Of a stretch of DNA of 64,000 bases, positions 1 through 9,896 are shown in pieces. The DNA is from Kazachstania africana CBS 2517. Lineage: Eukaryota > Ascomycota > Saccharomycetes > Saccharomycetales > Saccharomycetaceae. Both the position numbers and the translations under genes were made by a program. The stretch covers positions 186,001 through 250,000 of the forward strand of contig NC_018940.1 of assembly GCF_000304475.1 (NCBI RefSeq), read 5' to 3'. Every line of letters starts with the position of its first letter. Within the stretch, counting starts at the first letter, position 1. The notes beneath the pieces are model-generated. The model saw only the letters and a program-made list of their open reading frames with translations. It had not been told where the DNA came from and searched no databases.

Positions 1-891
1 TTAACCAAGAAAAGTACATGGTATCAAAGACAAAAAAATTTTAGTATTATCGAGTAGCAATAGTTTTTCTTGGCAAGATTTCTAGAGAAGTTCAAATTCA
101 GGAAAGAGTAACTCTAAGCGATTTCAAATGACAGGACAACATACTATGCCGTAACGTATGCGTGCCTGACATATATACTGATGGTGTTCAGCTATACAAC
201 TCAAAAATACGCCTAATTCACTGCATAGATTCCCAACATTACATGACTTCTTCTTCTGTTAGTAGCTACTACTGCACCACAAGTGTTCTAAATGATTTAC
301 CTCCTTATTTTCCTCCAAATTGCATTATGAATGTATATTAATACTTAAATGTTCGTAACCATAAGAACTGTTCCGTCACGTAAAGGTGGGTGGGTTGTTG
401 ACACATTGCCGTATTCGGTATAAACTGTCCATCCCACGCGAAGTCATTCCTCTGCGCGAATTCTCTGTATGGTGAAAAATTGGAACTCCGGCCTGTTGGT
501 GAAAAAAAAATGCATCAAGTCCGAGTAGTCTTTTGTTGAAAAAGACGACAGCACAGAAAGCAGACTGAGATGTCGATGTTCGTAACATCCTTTTACGGAA
601 ATAATGTTTACATTTTACTCTTTTGGTTTTTCCTAAACTTGACAGGACGGCTAGAATGAGATGTGACATGTACAGCAGAAGAGGTTGAAACACAAAGACT
701 TCAATGACTTATTTGATTTCATTTTACAGAAAGAACGGGAAACCCCCTCATCTTACGTGGGTAAAAAGGCCCTTGGTATATAAGTAATATAAGCTTCTTT
801 TAATCCAGGTTTTATATCTAAGAAGATCTTAGTATAATTTTTTTTGTACAAAATTGTCTCTCTAAATTATTTGCAAAAAGTTATTTCTTTG
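1..891. promoter_or_regulatory. Upstream region of the CLB1/2-type cyclin
   Basis: No convincing gene is present. At 406-425 the sequence TTGCCGTATTCGGTAT followed by AAAC resembles an Mcm1 P-box (CC-N6-GG core with flanking TT and TA) next to a Forkhead-like site. This is the arrangement known for G2/M cyclin promoters. A TATA-like TATATAAG lies near 777-784. The minus-strand open frame at 376-693 has no recognisable features and is probably chance. Confidence 0.45.
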
Positions 892-1977
892 ATGGCTATC
901 ACTGAACTGGTGAGGGCTACACGTTCACGTACTGCACTTTCCAATGTCACTAATACTAAGACAGTAAGTGAAGAAATTCAACAAAGCTTAACTCATACAT
1001 TATTGAAGACTAGCAATCGAGGTTTGCTAATGAAGATAAAATATATTCCAAATAAGGAGGATAATCCTCAGGTTAATACTTCATCTCACATCATAGTTCA
1101 AAAAACAACAAATAATAACAAAGTTAGCTACACGTGGGATGATTTAGATAGGGAAGATTTAAATGATCCATTGATGGTAAGCGAGTACGTACATGACATA
1201 TTTCAAAATTTATACACATTAGAAACAGCATCTCTTCCCAACAAAAAAAAGATACTTAGAAATAGAAACATACGAGAGAACAGAGACATTCTAGTTAATT
1301 GGCTAGTTGAAGTTCATTGTAAGTTTGATTTGTTGCCTGAAACATTATATTTGGCAATTAATACCCTAGACAGATTTCTTTGCGAGGAAATTGTTGAGAT
1401 TTGTCATTTACAGCTGATTGGAATAGCATGCCTCTTCATTGCAGCTAAATATGAAGAAGTTTATTCTCCCAGTATCCATAGTTTTGCATTTGAAACGAAT
1501 GGTACCTATACAGTAGATGATATCAAGAGTGCAGAAAGGTATATTTTGCAAATCTTGAATTTTGACTTGAACTACGCCAACCCGTTAAACTTTCTTAGGC
1601 GGCTTTCAAAAGCAGATAACTATGATGTGCAAACAAGGACCTTGGCCAAGTATATGTTAGAAATCACATTAATTGACTTCCGCTTTATTGGCATAGTGCC
1701 TTCATTATGTGCCGCAGCGGCAATGTTCCTGTCCAGAAAAATGGTAGGGAAAGCGAAATGGAATAATAACCTAATACATTACTCTGGTGGATATACCAAA
1801 AGTCATATTGAGAGGGTGTGCAACATGATACTGGAGTATCTTGTCGAACCTGTTGTTCATGCTGAATTCTATAAAAAATATGCTACAAAGAGTTTTCTAC
1901 GTGCGTCAGCAATATCATGTGACTGGGCCTTGAAGGTAAAAAGAAATAAATTTGATGTAATGACAATTCATGAATAA
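892..1977 (+). CDS. CLB1/CLB2-like: B-type (mitotic) cyclin, CLB1/CLB2 type
   Basis: Activating subunit of the cyclin-dependent kinase Cdc28, acting in G2/M. The 361-aa product has a destruction box at residues 13-21 (R-x-x-L-x-x-V-x-N, RTALSNVTN). An N-terminal and a C-terminal cyclin fold follow, with blocks typical of Clb1/2: DPLMVSEYV, WLVEVH, LLPETL, FIAAKYEEV, NPLNFLRR, HYSGGYTK. The open frame continues upstream to a TTG at 844, but the first ATG is at 892 and places the destruction box at the usual N-terminal position. The protein is shorter than S. cerevisiae Clb1/Clb2 (about 470-490 aa). Oddly, the hydrophobic-patch motif normally reading MRxIL reads NRDIL here, and the following DWL is NWL. 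The gene is convergent with the CLB5/6-type gene, the same arrangement as CLB2-CLB5 and CLB1-CLB6 in S. cerevisiae. Whether it is CLB1 or CLB2 cannot be settled. Confidence 0.9.
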   Translation: MAITELVRATRSRTALSNVTNTKTVSEEIQQSLTHTLLKTSNRGLLMKIKYIPNKEDNPQVNTSSHIIVQKTTNNNKVSYTWDDLDREDLNDPLMVSEYVHDIFQNLYTLETASLPNKKKILRNRNIRENRDILVNWLVEVHCKFDLLPETLYLAINTLDRFLCEEIVEICHLQLIGIACLFIAAKYEEVYSPSIHSFAFETNGTYTVDDIKSAERYILQILNFDLNYANPLNFLRRLSKADNYDVQTRTLAKYMLEITLIDFRFIGIVPSLCAAAAMFLSRKMVGKAKWNNNLIHYSGGYTKSHIERVCNMILEYLVEPVVHAEFYKKYATKSFLRASAISCDWALKVKRNKFDVMTIHE

Positions 1978-2145
1978 CGGCCTTCTGCACACAAGTTATA
2001 TATAGTTGTCCATAACTGTACTTAATTTCAAGAGCGAAGTAATGCATATTATCTATTAATGGTTACAAACAATTATCTATTGAGTGAATCTTATACAAAT
2101 TCATAGCGAATTTAAATGCAAATAATGTGATGCAGAAAGAATAGT

Positions 2146-3219
2146 TTAGGTGTCCTCTTTTCTCTTTAGGACATTGTTTTCTTCTAGACACCATGTGTGG
2201 ACAACAAGGTAGACATTCTTCGATTCTCTGCCTTGATACTTTCTGGTTAGGGAGTCTAAACCTGTAGATGGATTAGCAATTTCTTTTATAAGTGTGTTGC
2301 AATTTTTTATAAAACTTTCATCCTGTTCAGAATCAATGTTTCCCGCTTCAGAATCAAGCTTATCGTTCCATATTGATGTAAGTTTCTTTTTATTTTTGAG
2401 TATTCTCTTGGTTATTTTCATGGACATAGAGCTTATCGTTGATGGTTTCAAGTGGACAAATTTTGGACAACAGTAAGCATATTCTAAGATGAACTGGCTC
2501 ATATTTTCTGTTGTGTCATCGTTTTCAGCTTCGTGGAATTTTCTTAGAAAATTCATAGGATTGGGCCAAGCAAGTTCGAATTCCAGAGACTTCAGTATGT
2601 AAATTTCAGCTTCCTTGATATCATTCATCGAAGCTGCTCCATCGGTAATATATGCATAATTTGAAAGTTTTGGAAGATTTACTTCTTCGAATTTAGCGGC
2701 GATAAATAAGGACGTTATAGCTAATAATTGCAATTTTGATACTTTAACTCTATTTTTTGAAAGAAATCTATCAAGGATATTCAGTGCCAGCAGTAACGTT
2801 TCTGGAACGTATCTAAATTTTTCATGTACTTCGACTAACCAGTCCACCAGTATAGATCTCATAGATGGACGTAAGTGATAAATAGATTCATTATCTGTTA
2901 AATAATTGAAAGTTGGAATAGTGGAAGCTTCTCGTGATAGTAAATGCGAGAAGATATCTGACGAATATTCTGATACTGAAACTAGGGTTTTCGTTCTTTC
3001 AATATTTGATTTTACTCTTTTGTGCTCATTGAATATTCTTGTTTCCTCCACTTCAGTAAATGATCTTTTCTTCGTGACAACACTTGATGGAGTCCTTGAT
3101 ATCTGTCTTTTCAAAAGGGAATCGCGGTTGTTACTATTGACAGGGACTTCAGCTAAGACCTGTCTAGTCTTTCCATGTTTTTGAGCAAGGGAAGTGTGAC
3201 CAACAAAATTTTCTGTCAT
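2146..3219 (-). CDS. CLB5/CLB6-like: B-type S-phase cyclin, CLB5/CLB6 type
   Basis: Activates Cdc28 for DNA replication origin firing. The product is 357 aa, starting at ATG 3219. An RxxL destruction-box candidate (RQVLAEVPVN) begins at residue 19. A basic, Ser/Thr-rich N-terminal part is followed by two cyclin folds with intact motifs: SMRSILVDWLVEVHEKF, VPETLLLALNILDRFL, FIAAKFEEV, NPMNFLRKFHEAE. The MRSIL hydrophobic patch is intact, unlike in its convergent neighbour. The length is near Clb6 (380 aa) and below Clb5 (435 aa). The promoter carries three MCB-type sites (see 3465-3654), which fits G1/S expression through MBF. Confidence 0.9.
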   Translation of the reverse strand: MTENFVGHTSLAQKHGKTRQVLAEVPVNSNNRDSLLKRQISRTPSSVVTKKRSFTEVEETRIFNEHKRVKSNIERTKTLVSVSEYSSDIFSHLLSREASTIPTFNYLTDNESIYHLRPSMRSILVDWLVEVHEKFRYVPETLLLALNILDRFLSKNRVKVSKLQLLAITSLFIAAKFEEVNLPKLSNYAYITDGAASMNDIKEAEIYILKSLEFELAWPNPMNFLRKFHEAENDDTTENMSQFILEYAYCCPKFVHLKPSTISSMSMKITKRILKNKKKLTSIWNDKLDSEAGNIDSEQDESFIKNCNTLIKEIANPSTGLDSLTRKYQGRESKNVYLVVHTWCLEENNVLKRKEDT

Positions 3220-3464
3220 TGTATCTAACGAATGGAATGTGTAGTTATGATTGTATGATTGAATGCTATCAAAGACAAAACTATGCCTAAGTATTTATTC
3301 GAAAAGGACTACATGGAAAGGTCCCTTGAGAGAGGCTCATATTCATTCCTACTTAAATAAGAACATTAATTTTCTTCTATTTCAGTGTGGCAAAGAGGAA
3401 TATTACATGAATTCGATTAAAAATGCCATAACGTATCCAAATTTGGTAGTGTAGCCACGACATA

Positions 3465-3654
3465 ACGCGTCAATGCCTAATTCGTTCAATTTTAATTCTC
3501 TACTAAAGTAGATGATCAAAGCAGAGATCGAAAAGTTCAGCAATGACATTTGGCGACTATCTATTTTTTCATATTTTTCATGTTGCGACGCGCCGTACTT
3601 ATTAGTTTTCGCTCTCTTTTGGTGTTTTGGCGTAATGAAATTTACTTTACGCGT
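3465..3654. promoter_or_regulatory. MCB (MluI cell-cycle box) cluster in the CLB5/6 promoter
   Basis: Exact ACGCGT boxes lie at 3465-3470 and 3649-3654, with an ACGCGC variant at 3588-3593, about 250-430 bp upstream of the cyclin ATG at 3219. ACGCGT is the binding core of MBF (Mbp1-Swi6), the known G1/S activator of CLB5 and CLB6. The rest of 3220-3827 shows nothing gene-like. Confidence 0.7.
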
Positions 3655-3827
3655 CGCCGGTGAGATTGATGTCAACATTAAGAAGAATAGCAAAACCTCG
3701 CTCCTCGTCTAGTCAATACTTGAAACAACTGATTATGTTTAAGTTGCTATCTTCTTATGGACATTAGAATAATAGAGGTATAATCGTCGTAATTCAAAAG
3801 AATTTGCAAAAAGCAAAAAAAAGAAGA

Positions 3828-3926
3828 CTCCTCATAGGGGGCTCGAACCCCTGACATTTCGGTTATCCTTGCTTAAGCGTAAAATTGCTTAAAAGCCGAA
3901 CGCTCTACCAACTGAGCTAACAAGGA
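3828..3926 (-). tRNA. tK(UUU): tRNA-Lys (anticodon UUU) with intron
   Basis: Read on the minus strand, the gene begins TCCTTGTTAGCTCAGTTGG. The acceptor stem closes with ATGAGGA plus discriminator G. The anticodon loop is CTTTTA|A, interrupted after position 37 by an intron of about 26 nt; S. cerevisiae tRNA-Lys(UUU) has an intron at the same site. All stems pair. A run of Ts on the coding strand (As at 3812-3822 on +) follows as the Pol III terminator. Confidence 0.97.
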
Positions 3927-4010
3927 TGAGTCTTCAGTGCCGTAGTGCTAATAAGATTCTTTCAATGGCCATAACTTCTTTTCTCATCAAAACATTTTTG
4001 CTAAAGATAC

Positions 4011-4080
4011 TAGTGCTGGAAATGCTAGATAAAGCTAGACAAGGCTAGATACTGCTGGGCAAGACTAGGTGGTGCTAAAC
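4011..4080. repeat. 10-bp minisatellite, seven degenerate units
   Basis: Seven consecutive decamers share the core GCTAG/GCTGG: TAGTGCTGGA, AATGCTAGAT, AAAGCTAGAC, AAGGCTAGAT, ACTGCTGGGC, AAGACTAGGT, GGTGCTAAAC. The phase is exact with no indels. It lies just upstream of the minus-strand tRNA-Lys gene. Confidence 0.75.
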
Positions 4081-4083
4081 GTT

Positions 4084-4677
4084 TGTTGAGAATATCTCGG
4101 ATGAATATTTGACGTATCGTTTAAAATCTTGAACAGGCACTGAGCAAAAGTCTGGAATAAGTTTTGTGCAGAAGTCCAGTACTACGACTTTTATTATTAT
4201 CACTAAGACAAAACTGCGAGGATAGTAGTTGTGATGATGACATCAACATCTCTGGTTGATAATCGATTTTTGATGGAATCGGTTCCGGTCAAATTATTAT
4301 ACGAGGGATGAAATAAGAACAGAATTTCCTGGATTATTTCATTACCCTCGTTATTTTGTGTACGAGAAGATATAGATAGAGATATCAACTTACTACGATA
4401 ATGACTCAATGATTAAGAACTTATGTTCCTACAAGCTTATCATGTCTAGCTGACGTAAAAGAAGATCAAAGCTTATCTCTTTTATATTATTATCCACATT
4501 ATTGTTCATATTGTGCAAGGTCGGTCAAATAATTGAAGTAATTCTTATTAATCAGTGGTTATACCAAATAATGCACTGGTTATATATAAAATATAATCAT
4601 AATATAAAATAATATAAAGTGATACAAACTTTGATCAAACTTCAGTGTTCACCTGAGTATTTATACCTTTTCCAACA
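4084..4677. mobile_element. Possible degenerate solo LTR
   Basis: The segment begins TGTTG and ends CAACA, the inverted termini seen in Ty-type LTRs, and lies a few hundred bases upstream of a tRNA gene. I see no matching 5-bp target-site duplication (left flank acgtt, right flank cattt), and about 594 bp is long for a yeast LTR. No second copy is in the window. Inside is an imperfect inverted repeat: 4301-4316 pairs with 4334-4351 with a 2-nt bulge. Ordinary AT-rich DNA remains a fair alternative. Confidence 0.25.
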
Positions 4678-4865
4678 CATTTTGATTTATGCCAATTATC
4701 ATGTTATAGATTTATGAGTAATAATCTGACATCAGAATAAGATCTTATATATTTAATATTTTTAACGGAAAATGGATGAAACTAGACGAGTAAAAAAGGA
4801 AATGGGCAAAAATTGATCAAAACATCAAAAGAATGTTAATAAAGTCTCATGATTGAAACCCCTAC

Positions 4866-5136
4866 ACCTATACCTTTTTCATAAATATCGTACCATAATT
4901 ATTGCATGATAATATGTATTCGTTTTATCATGCCATATATGGTTCGTGTCAATACATTGTCGTGTTTATCACACCACAATTATTTCTTGTCAATATATGG
5001 TCGTGTTTATCACACCATAATTATTGTTCATATCTTCTATAACATTCTAAATTTGTCATTGTAACTATCAAAACATTGAAATGTCAGTATATTGCCATTT
5101 CCAGCAAAATGTCAGTATAATGACATTTCCAGCAAA
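4866..5136. repeat. 41-bp and 28-bp tandem repeats upstream of tRNA-Leu
   Basis: Two clear 41-bp copies begin at 4947 and 4988 and share TGTCAATAYAT, GTCGTGTTTATCACACCA and AATTATT. A more degenerate copy starts at about 4906 and a partial one at about 4868. A separate 28-bp unit (ATGTCAGTATA...CCAGCAAA) is duplicated at 5081-5108 and 5109-5136 with few differences. Confidence 0.7.
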
Positions 5137-5219
5137 AACAGTCAAAGAATTTGGAGCTTAGTGCGCCAATTTTCCATAATTTGGTAGCGCATTCTAGAAT
5201 GAAAAACCATAACTTTAAT

Positions 5220-5302
5220 GGAGGGTTGGCCGAGTGGTCTAAGGCGGCAGACTTAAGATCTGTTGGACGGTGTCCGCGCGAGTTCGAACCTCGCATCCTT
5301 CA
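5220..5302 (+). tRNA. tL(UAA): tRNA-Leu (anticodon UAA)
   Basis: The gene begins GGAGGGTTGGCCGAGTGGT, has the long variable arm of type II tRNAs and the anticodon TAA in the loop ACTTAAGA, and ends ATCCTTC plus discriminator A. It is almost identical to S. cerevisiae tRNA-Leu(UAA), with one base fewer in the variable arm. A T-run follows. From memory, a tRNA-Leu(UAA) also lies next to YBR056W in S. cerevisiae. Confidence 0.97.
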
Positions 5303-5374
5303 TTATTTTTTTTGATTTTCTGATCTTAAATTCTAACGATTCGTAATTGTTCATCGAAGGGGCGAATCACGCCC

Positions 5375-5384
5375 TAGCCGCCGA
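5375..5384 (+). promoter_or_regulatory. URS1 (Ume6) site
   Basis: TAGCCGCCGA is an exact match to the Ume6 URS1 consensus, which represses early meiotic genes in mitosis and activates them in meiosis. It lies 111 bp upstream of the glucanase-like ATG at 5495, with a TATA-like TATAAATA near 5400. Confidence 0.6.
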
Positions 5385-5494
5385 ACTTTGGATAAAAGTA
5401 TAAATATTGCTATATTATGTTCATCATGTTTCCGGTTTAATTCATCGCGACAGGTTATAAGCAGACAAAAAGCATATTTTCAAAGCTTAGAATA

Positions 5495-6892
5495 ATGGTG
5501 TATACGGTTGATGAAAGGTTGACATTCAGATTTCGTGAAAATTATGCAGTAAATTTAGGTTCATTCTTTTTATTGGAGCCATGGATTTATCCAGATATGT
5601 TTGACAAAGGGGGAGCAAATGAGTTCGATGGTATGACAAACCAAGTGGCATCCATCGGTTTGGATGCTGCTGTACAAAAATTACGCAGTCATTACAATGA
5701 ATATTTTAACGCCATTGATTGGAATTGGCTCAAGAATTCCGCCAATATCACTGCCTTGAGGGTACCTATCGGCTATTGGCACGTCAATAACGGTGCCTAT
5801 CTAGATGGATTACCCTTCGCCCCTTTGAAGCCTCTGTATGCAGCCGCGACACCTTGGATATTTTTAAGAAACTTAATCGCAAAGGCTTACACGTATAAAA
5901 TTGGTATTATAGTCGACATGCATGGTCTTCCAGGTGGTGCTAATGCTGATTTCCACAGTGGTTACAACAATGCTACTGCAACCTTCTTCACGAATGAAAG
6001 CTATGTTAATATCATGTGTAATCAAATTTTGCCATTCATAGTGAGCGATGTCTGTACTCCAAACGTCAACACCGTGGGTATCCAAATTGTTAATGAGGCA
6101 AGCTACGAAAGCTCGGGAACTACACAAAAAAACTACTATTTAAAAGCAATACAGGCTATAAATAAGATTGATAGCACTTTACCAGTGATCATATCTGATG
6201 GATGGAATCCTCAAGTGTTTGCAGAATGGGTCAATAACTACAATTTAGGCTGGACTACGGTTATTGACACCCATATATATAGGTGTTACTCTGATTCAGA
6301 TAAGAGTAAGAGTGCGGGTACGATAATTAACGAACTACCTTCTACTGCTAACTTGCCTAAGACGTTGGCAGATTTTGTTATTGGAGAATTTTCTTGCGTC
6401 TTAGATGAGGCAACTTGGCAGAAAACTAGTGGTGACAGAACTACTTGGATCAAAAATTTCGGTCAAACACAAGTTTCCGTGTTTAACTCGAATGCAGGTG
6501 CAGGTTGGTTCTTTTGGACATTGAAATTTAAGTACGGTGATGGCGGTGAGTGGGGTTTTGTACCTTGTGTCAATAAGGGGTTCATTCCAGAAAGATCTAA
6601 AACAACTGTCAATATCGATTCTAATGCTGTGAATAATTTGATAAAACAACATCAGGATTATTGGAACAAAATTGGGGGCAGCTATGAATTTTGGAGGTAT
6701 TCTGATGCACTAAATGGTGTTGTTGACGACATCAAGAAATTCTCATCATATAACAATTCGAGAATTGGTAGATGGGCTGCATGGAAAAAAATTCGCAGGT
6801 CTGAATATATTGCCTCAAAAGGCGATAGTCAGTATATGTGGGAATGGGATCAAGGATTTCAGGCTGGTCTTGACAATTTCAATAAGTATTGA
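5495..6892 (+). CDS. Glycoside hydrolase family 5 (exo-beta-glucanase-like) protein, YBR056W type
   Basis: The 465-aa product is of the Exg1/Spr1 superfamily but closest in length and N-terminus to the uncharacterised S. cerevisiae YBR056W. GH5 landmarks are visible: the VPIGYW strand, DMHGLPGGAN, the acid/base Glu at about residue 201 in QIVNEAS, THIYRCY, and the nucleophile Glu at about 298 in VIGEFSC. Hydrolysis of a beta-glucoside or glucan is therefore expected; the substrate is unknown. There is no signal peptide at the N-terminus, unlike Exg1 and Spr1, so an intracellular role is likely. The exact URS1 upstream suggests meiotic control. Neighbouring tRNA-Leu and tRNA-Gln genes and the CYSTM gene downstream match the YBR056W locus. 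Confidence 0.85.
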   Translation: MVYTVDERLTFRFRENYAVNLGSFFLLEPWIYPDMFDKGGANEFDGMTNQVASIGLDAAVQKLRSHYNEYFNAIDWNWLKNSANITALRVPIGYWHVNNGAYLDGLPFAPLKPLYAAATPWIFLRNLIAKAYTYKIGIIVDMHGLPGGANADFHSGYNNATATFFTNESYVNIMCNQILPFIVSDVCTPNVNTVGIQIVNEASYESSGTTQKNYYLKAIQAINKIDSTLPVIISDGWNPQVFAEWVNNYNLGWTTVIDTHIYRCYSDSDKSKSAGTIINELPSTANLPKTLADFVIGEFSCVLDEATWQKTSGDRTTWIKNFGQTQVSVFNSNAGAGWFFWTLKFKYGDGGEWGFVPCVNKGFIPERSKTTVNIDSNAVNNLIKQHQDYWNKIGGSYEFWRYSDALNGVVDDIKKFSSYNNSRIGRWAAWKKIRRSEYIASKGDSQYMWEWDQGFQAGLDNFNKY

Positions 6893-7771
6893 TCTAGTTC
6901 TCCTTTAATAGCTAGTACATCGTTTTTAGTTCGGCATTATTTTCTATAGCGTTGATATCCTGTTTTAGTTCACAGTATATATAACGTAATTTGCAGTAAA
7001 TATTCTCAGAAGAACTAACTGAGTTGAGAGAGGAGCTCGTAAAACATTTTTTTTTTGCTCGAAAAAGTGTTCTGTCGTTAACTTAAATACTTTTTGCCAA
7101 TTCCACGACGATGTATAAAACATTGCATGAGTATCGGGGATGAAATATGAAGTATTTAACATGAATTGTGTAGAGTAACATATGACGTTTCTGTACGAAG
7201 AAGAGGTTTAATAGTAAATTCTATTCTAGTCAAATAGCTAAGTTCACGAGTAAAAATGAAAAGTAGTGTTACTCAAAGTGCCTATTGAATTCCAGAAAGT
7301 TTTATGTTTTGTCGAAGACATAAATGTGTCACTTTAAGTGTATTACTTCAATTAATGCTGATTGAAAACAGTCACTTCAAACAAAAACGTAGAAAATATA
7401 AGACAATATCGAAGACTTGTAACCTACCAAAACAAATCTCGCTGAATATGTGCGACCTCATTAGTATGGTGTACTGAATACGGATGGCATCTCTAATAAG
7501 GGATATCTCAAATGGAAAACTCGAGATGTCAAGTGAAAAGGGGAATTTTTTATGCTTCTATGATTTTCAGACAAACACCTGCGAGTGCATGCGCTAATTA
7601 AAGATGGCAATAAATCCGTCATTAAGTAGCTTGAACAAAATATAAGATGAGAGTAAGAAGTGGAAATGATAACGACGCAGTGCCAGTAGGTAGATCGATT
7701 CCAAAGAGGGAAGGTCACTTATCTTATATCACAATGATCCGTACTGTTCTAATTGATAACCCGAATTTTCA
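6893..7771. other. Gene-free interval between the GH5 gene and tRNA-Gln
   Basis: AT-rich, with only short open frames lacking recognisable features. It may hold decayed LTR sequence, as expected upstream of a tRNA gene, but I could not define any ends. Confidence 0.4.
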
Positions 7772-7843
7772 GGTTCTATAGTGTAGTGGTCATCACTGTC
7801 GGTTTTGATCCGACCAACCCCGGTTCGAATCCGTGTAGGACCT
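7772..7843 (+). tRNA. tQ(UUG): tRNA-Gln (anticodon UUG)
   Basis: The gene begins GGTTCTATAGTGTAGTGG. The anticodon stem GTCGG/CCGAC is perfect around the loop TTTTGAT (anticodon TTG). The acceptor closes as TAGGACC, discriminator T, followed by a T-run terminator. The anticodon stem differs from S. cerevisiae tRNA-Gln(UUG) by compensated changes. The T-stem CCCGG/CCGTG contains one C-U mismatch at position 50:64, which is unusual. Confidence 0.95.
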
Positions 7844-8329
7844 CTTTTTTTAAAAAAAACGAACTACCTGTCACTGAACAGGGAACAAGCGACCAACTAA
7901 GGCAATAGCTAGAATACTTTGGTGTTATAGGTAATTATGTATTCAAGTACATACGATTAAGCATCCGCTTATTCCCTTTTAGGAGACTCAGCATAAGTTC
8001 CCTAATTTAATACAGCCCTCCCATTTGCGAACAGTCAGGTCCGTTACGACAAATGAGATCACCGATTGATACTCGGACCCTCTAATTGATAGAAACTGTG
8101 ACGGTTTGTCAACCGTCAATTGTTCTTCATCTCAAAAAAAGCCTTGCATTGTACATCCACCCTTCAATGACACAAGCCTCCTTCTATCAGGAAACTTATT
8201 AAGGGTAGTTACTACGTAATTTCAGATGTCTATCAATATATAAGAAAGAGTAAGTATAACTTTCGATGAAGTACGTTAAGTATAGTCACATCTCACAATA
8301 CAAAAAAGCACATAACCATATTAATAGCC
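7844..8329. other. Interval between tRNA-Gln and the CYSTM gene
   Basis: No gene is recognised. The last 100 bp, with TATATAAG near 8237, probably form the promoter of the CYSTM gene. Confidence 0.4.
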
Positions 8330-8536
8330 ATGAGAGGAGGGCATCATTCTCAGGAAAACGGTTACTATCAACAGGGACCTCCCCAACAAGGTCCTTACTA
8401 CTCCCAACAAGGCCAGCCAGTATATTACCAGCAACAGCGACCCCAGAATCCAGACGGTGACAGCTGTTTGAAGACTTGTTGTAAGTGTCTATGCTGTCTC
8501 TGTCTATTGGATCTATGCTGCAACATTGCATTTTAG
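8330..8536 (+). CDS. CYSTM-domain micro-protein, YBR056W-A / YDR034W-B type
   Basis: The 68-aa protein has a Gln/Tyr/Pro/Gly-rich N-terminal half and a cysteine-rich C-terminal tail (residues about 47-65, with eight Cys among hydrophobic residues), the signature of the CYSTM family. Such proteins are tail-anchored at the plasma membrane and linked to stress and metal (manganese, heavy-metal) tolerance. Its place between tRNA-Gln and ARO3 matches both S. cerevisiae sisters, YBR056W-A and YDR034W-B. The reverse-strand and +1 frames here are shadows. Confidence 0.9.
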   Translation: MRGGHHSQENGYYQQGPPQQGPYYSQQGQPVYYQQQRPQNPDGDSCLKTCCKCLCCLCLLDLCCNIAF

Positions 8537-8655
8537 GCTGAAAATTTTGAAAAATTTTCTCTTTGCGATGACTCAACTAACCCTCGGAAAATGTTAATGT
8601 CATCGATTTATATAAATTTTATGCATTTTAAAAGTTGTATGGTTGGTACCAATAA

Positions 8656-9813
<1,158 letters not shown>

Positions 9814-9896
9814 ATAGGAACCTTCTCCCATAAGCAGACTTTTATTTAATTTATTTATTTACTTTACCTTCTGTATACATGTACTTTTTTCCAATA

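Larger units (their letters stand above)
3927..5219. repeat. Repeat-rich, gene-free stretch between tRNA-Lys and tRNA-Leu
   Basis: No coding gene is visible. The stretch holds a 10-bp minisatellite (4011-4080), a segment with TGTTG...CAACA ends and a strong inverted repeat (4084-4677), an array of 41-bp units (about 4866-5028) and a 28-bp tandem duplication (5081-5136). AT-rich DNA beside tRNA genes is the usual landing zone for Ty elements and a common site of synteny breaks in yeasts. Here the CLB block meets the YBR056W/ARO3 block. Confidence 0.7.

Noticed and set aside
844..891. Upstream extension of the first cyclin to a TTG
   Set aside because: The frame opens at TTG without ATG; the ATG at 892 gives a normal N-terminus with the destruction box. 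The same reasoning trimmed EHD3 (11390), AKL1 (14503), HEM13 (28398), the permease (32256) and the gene at 57470.
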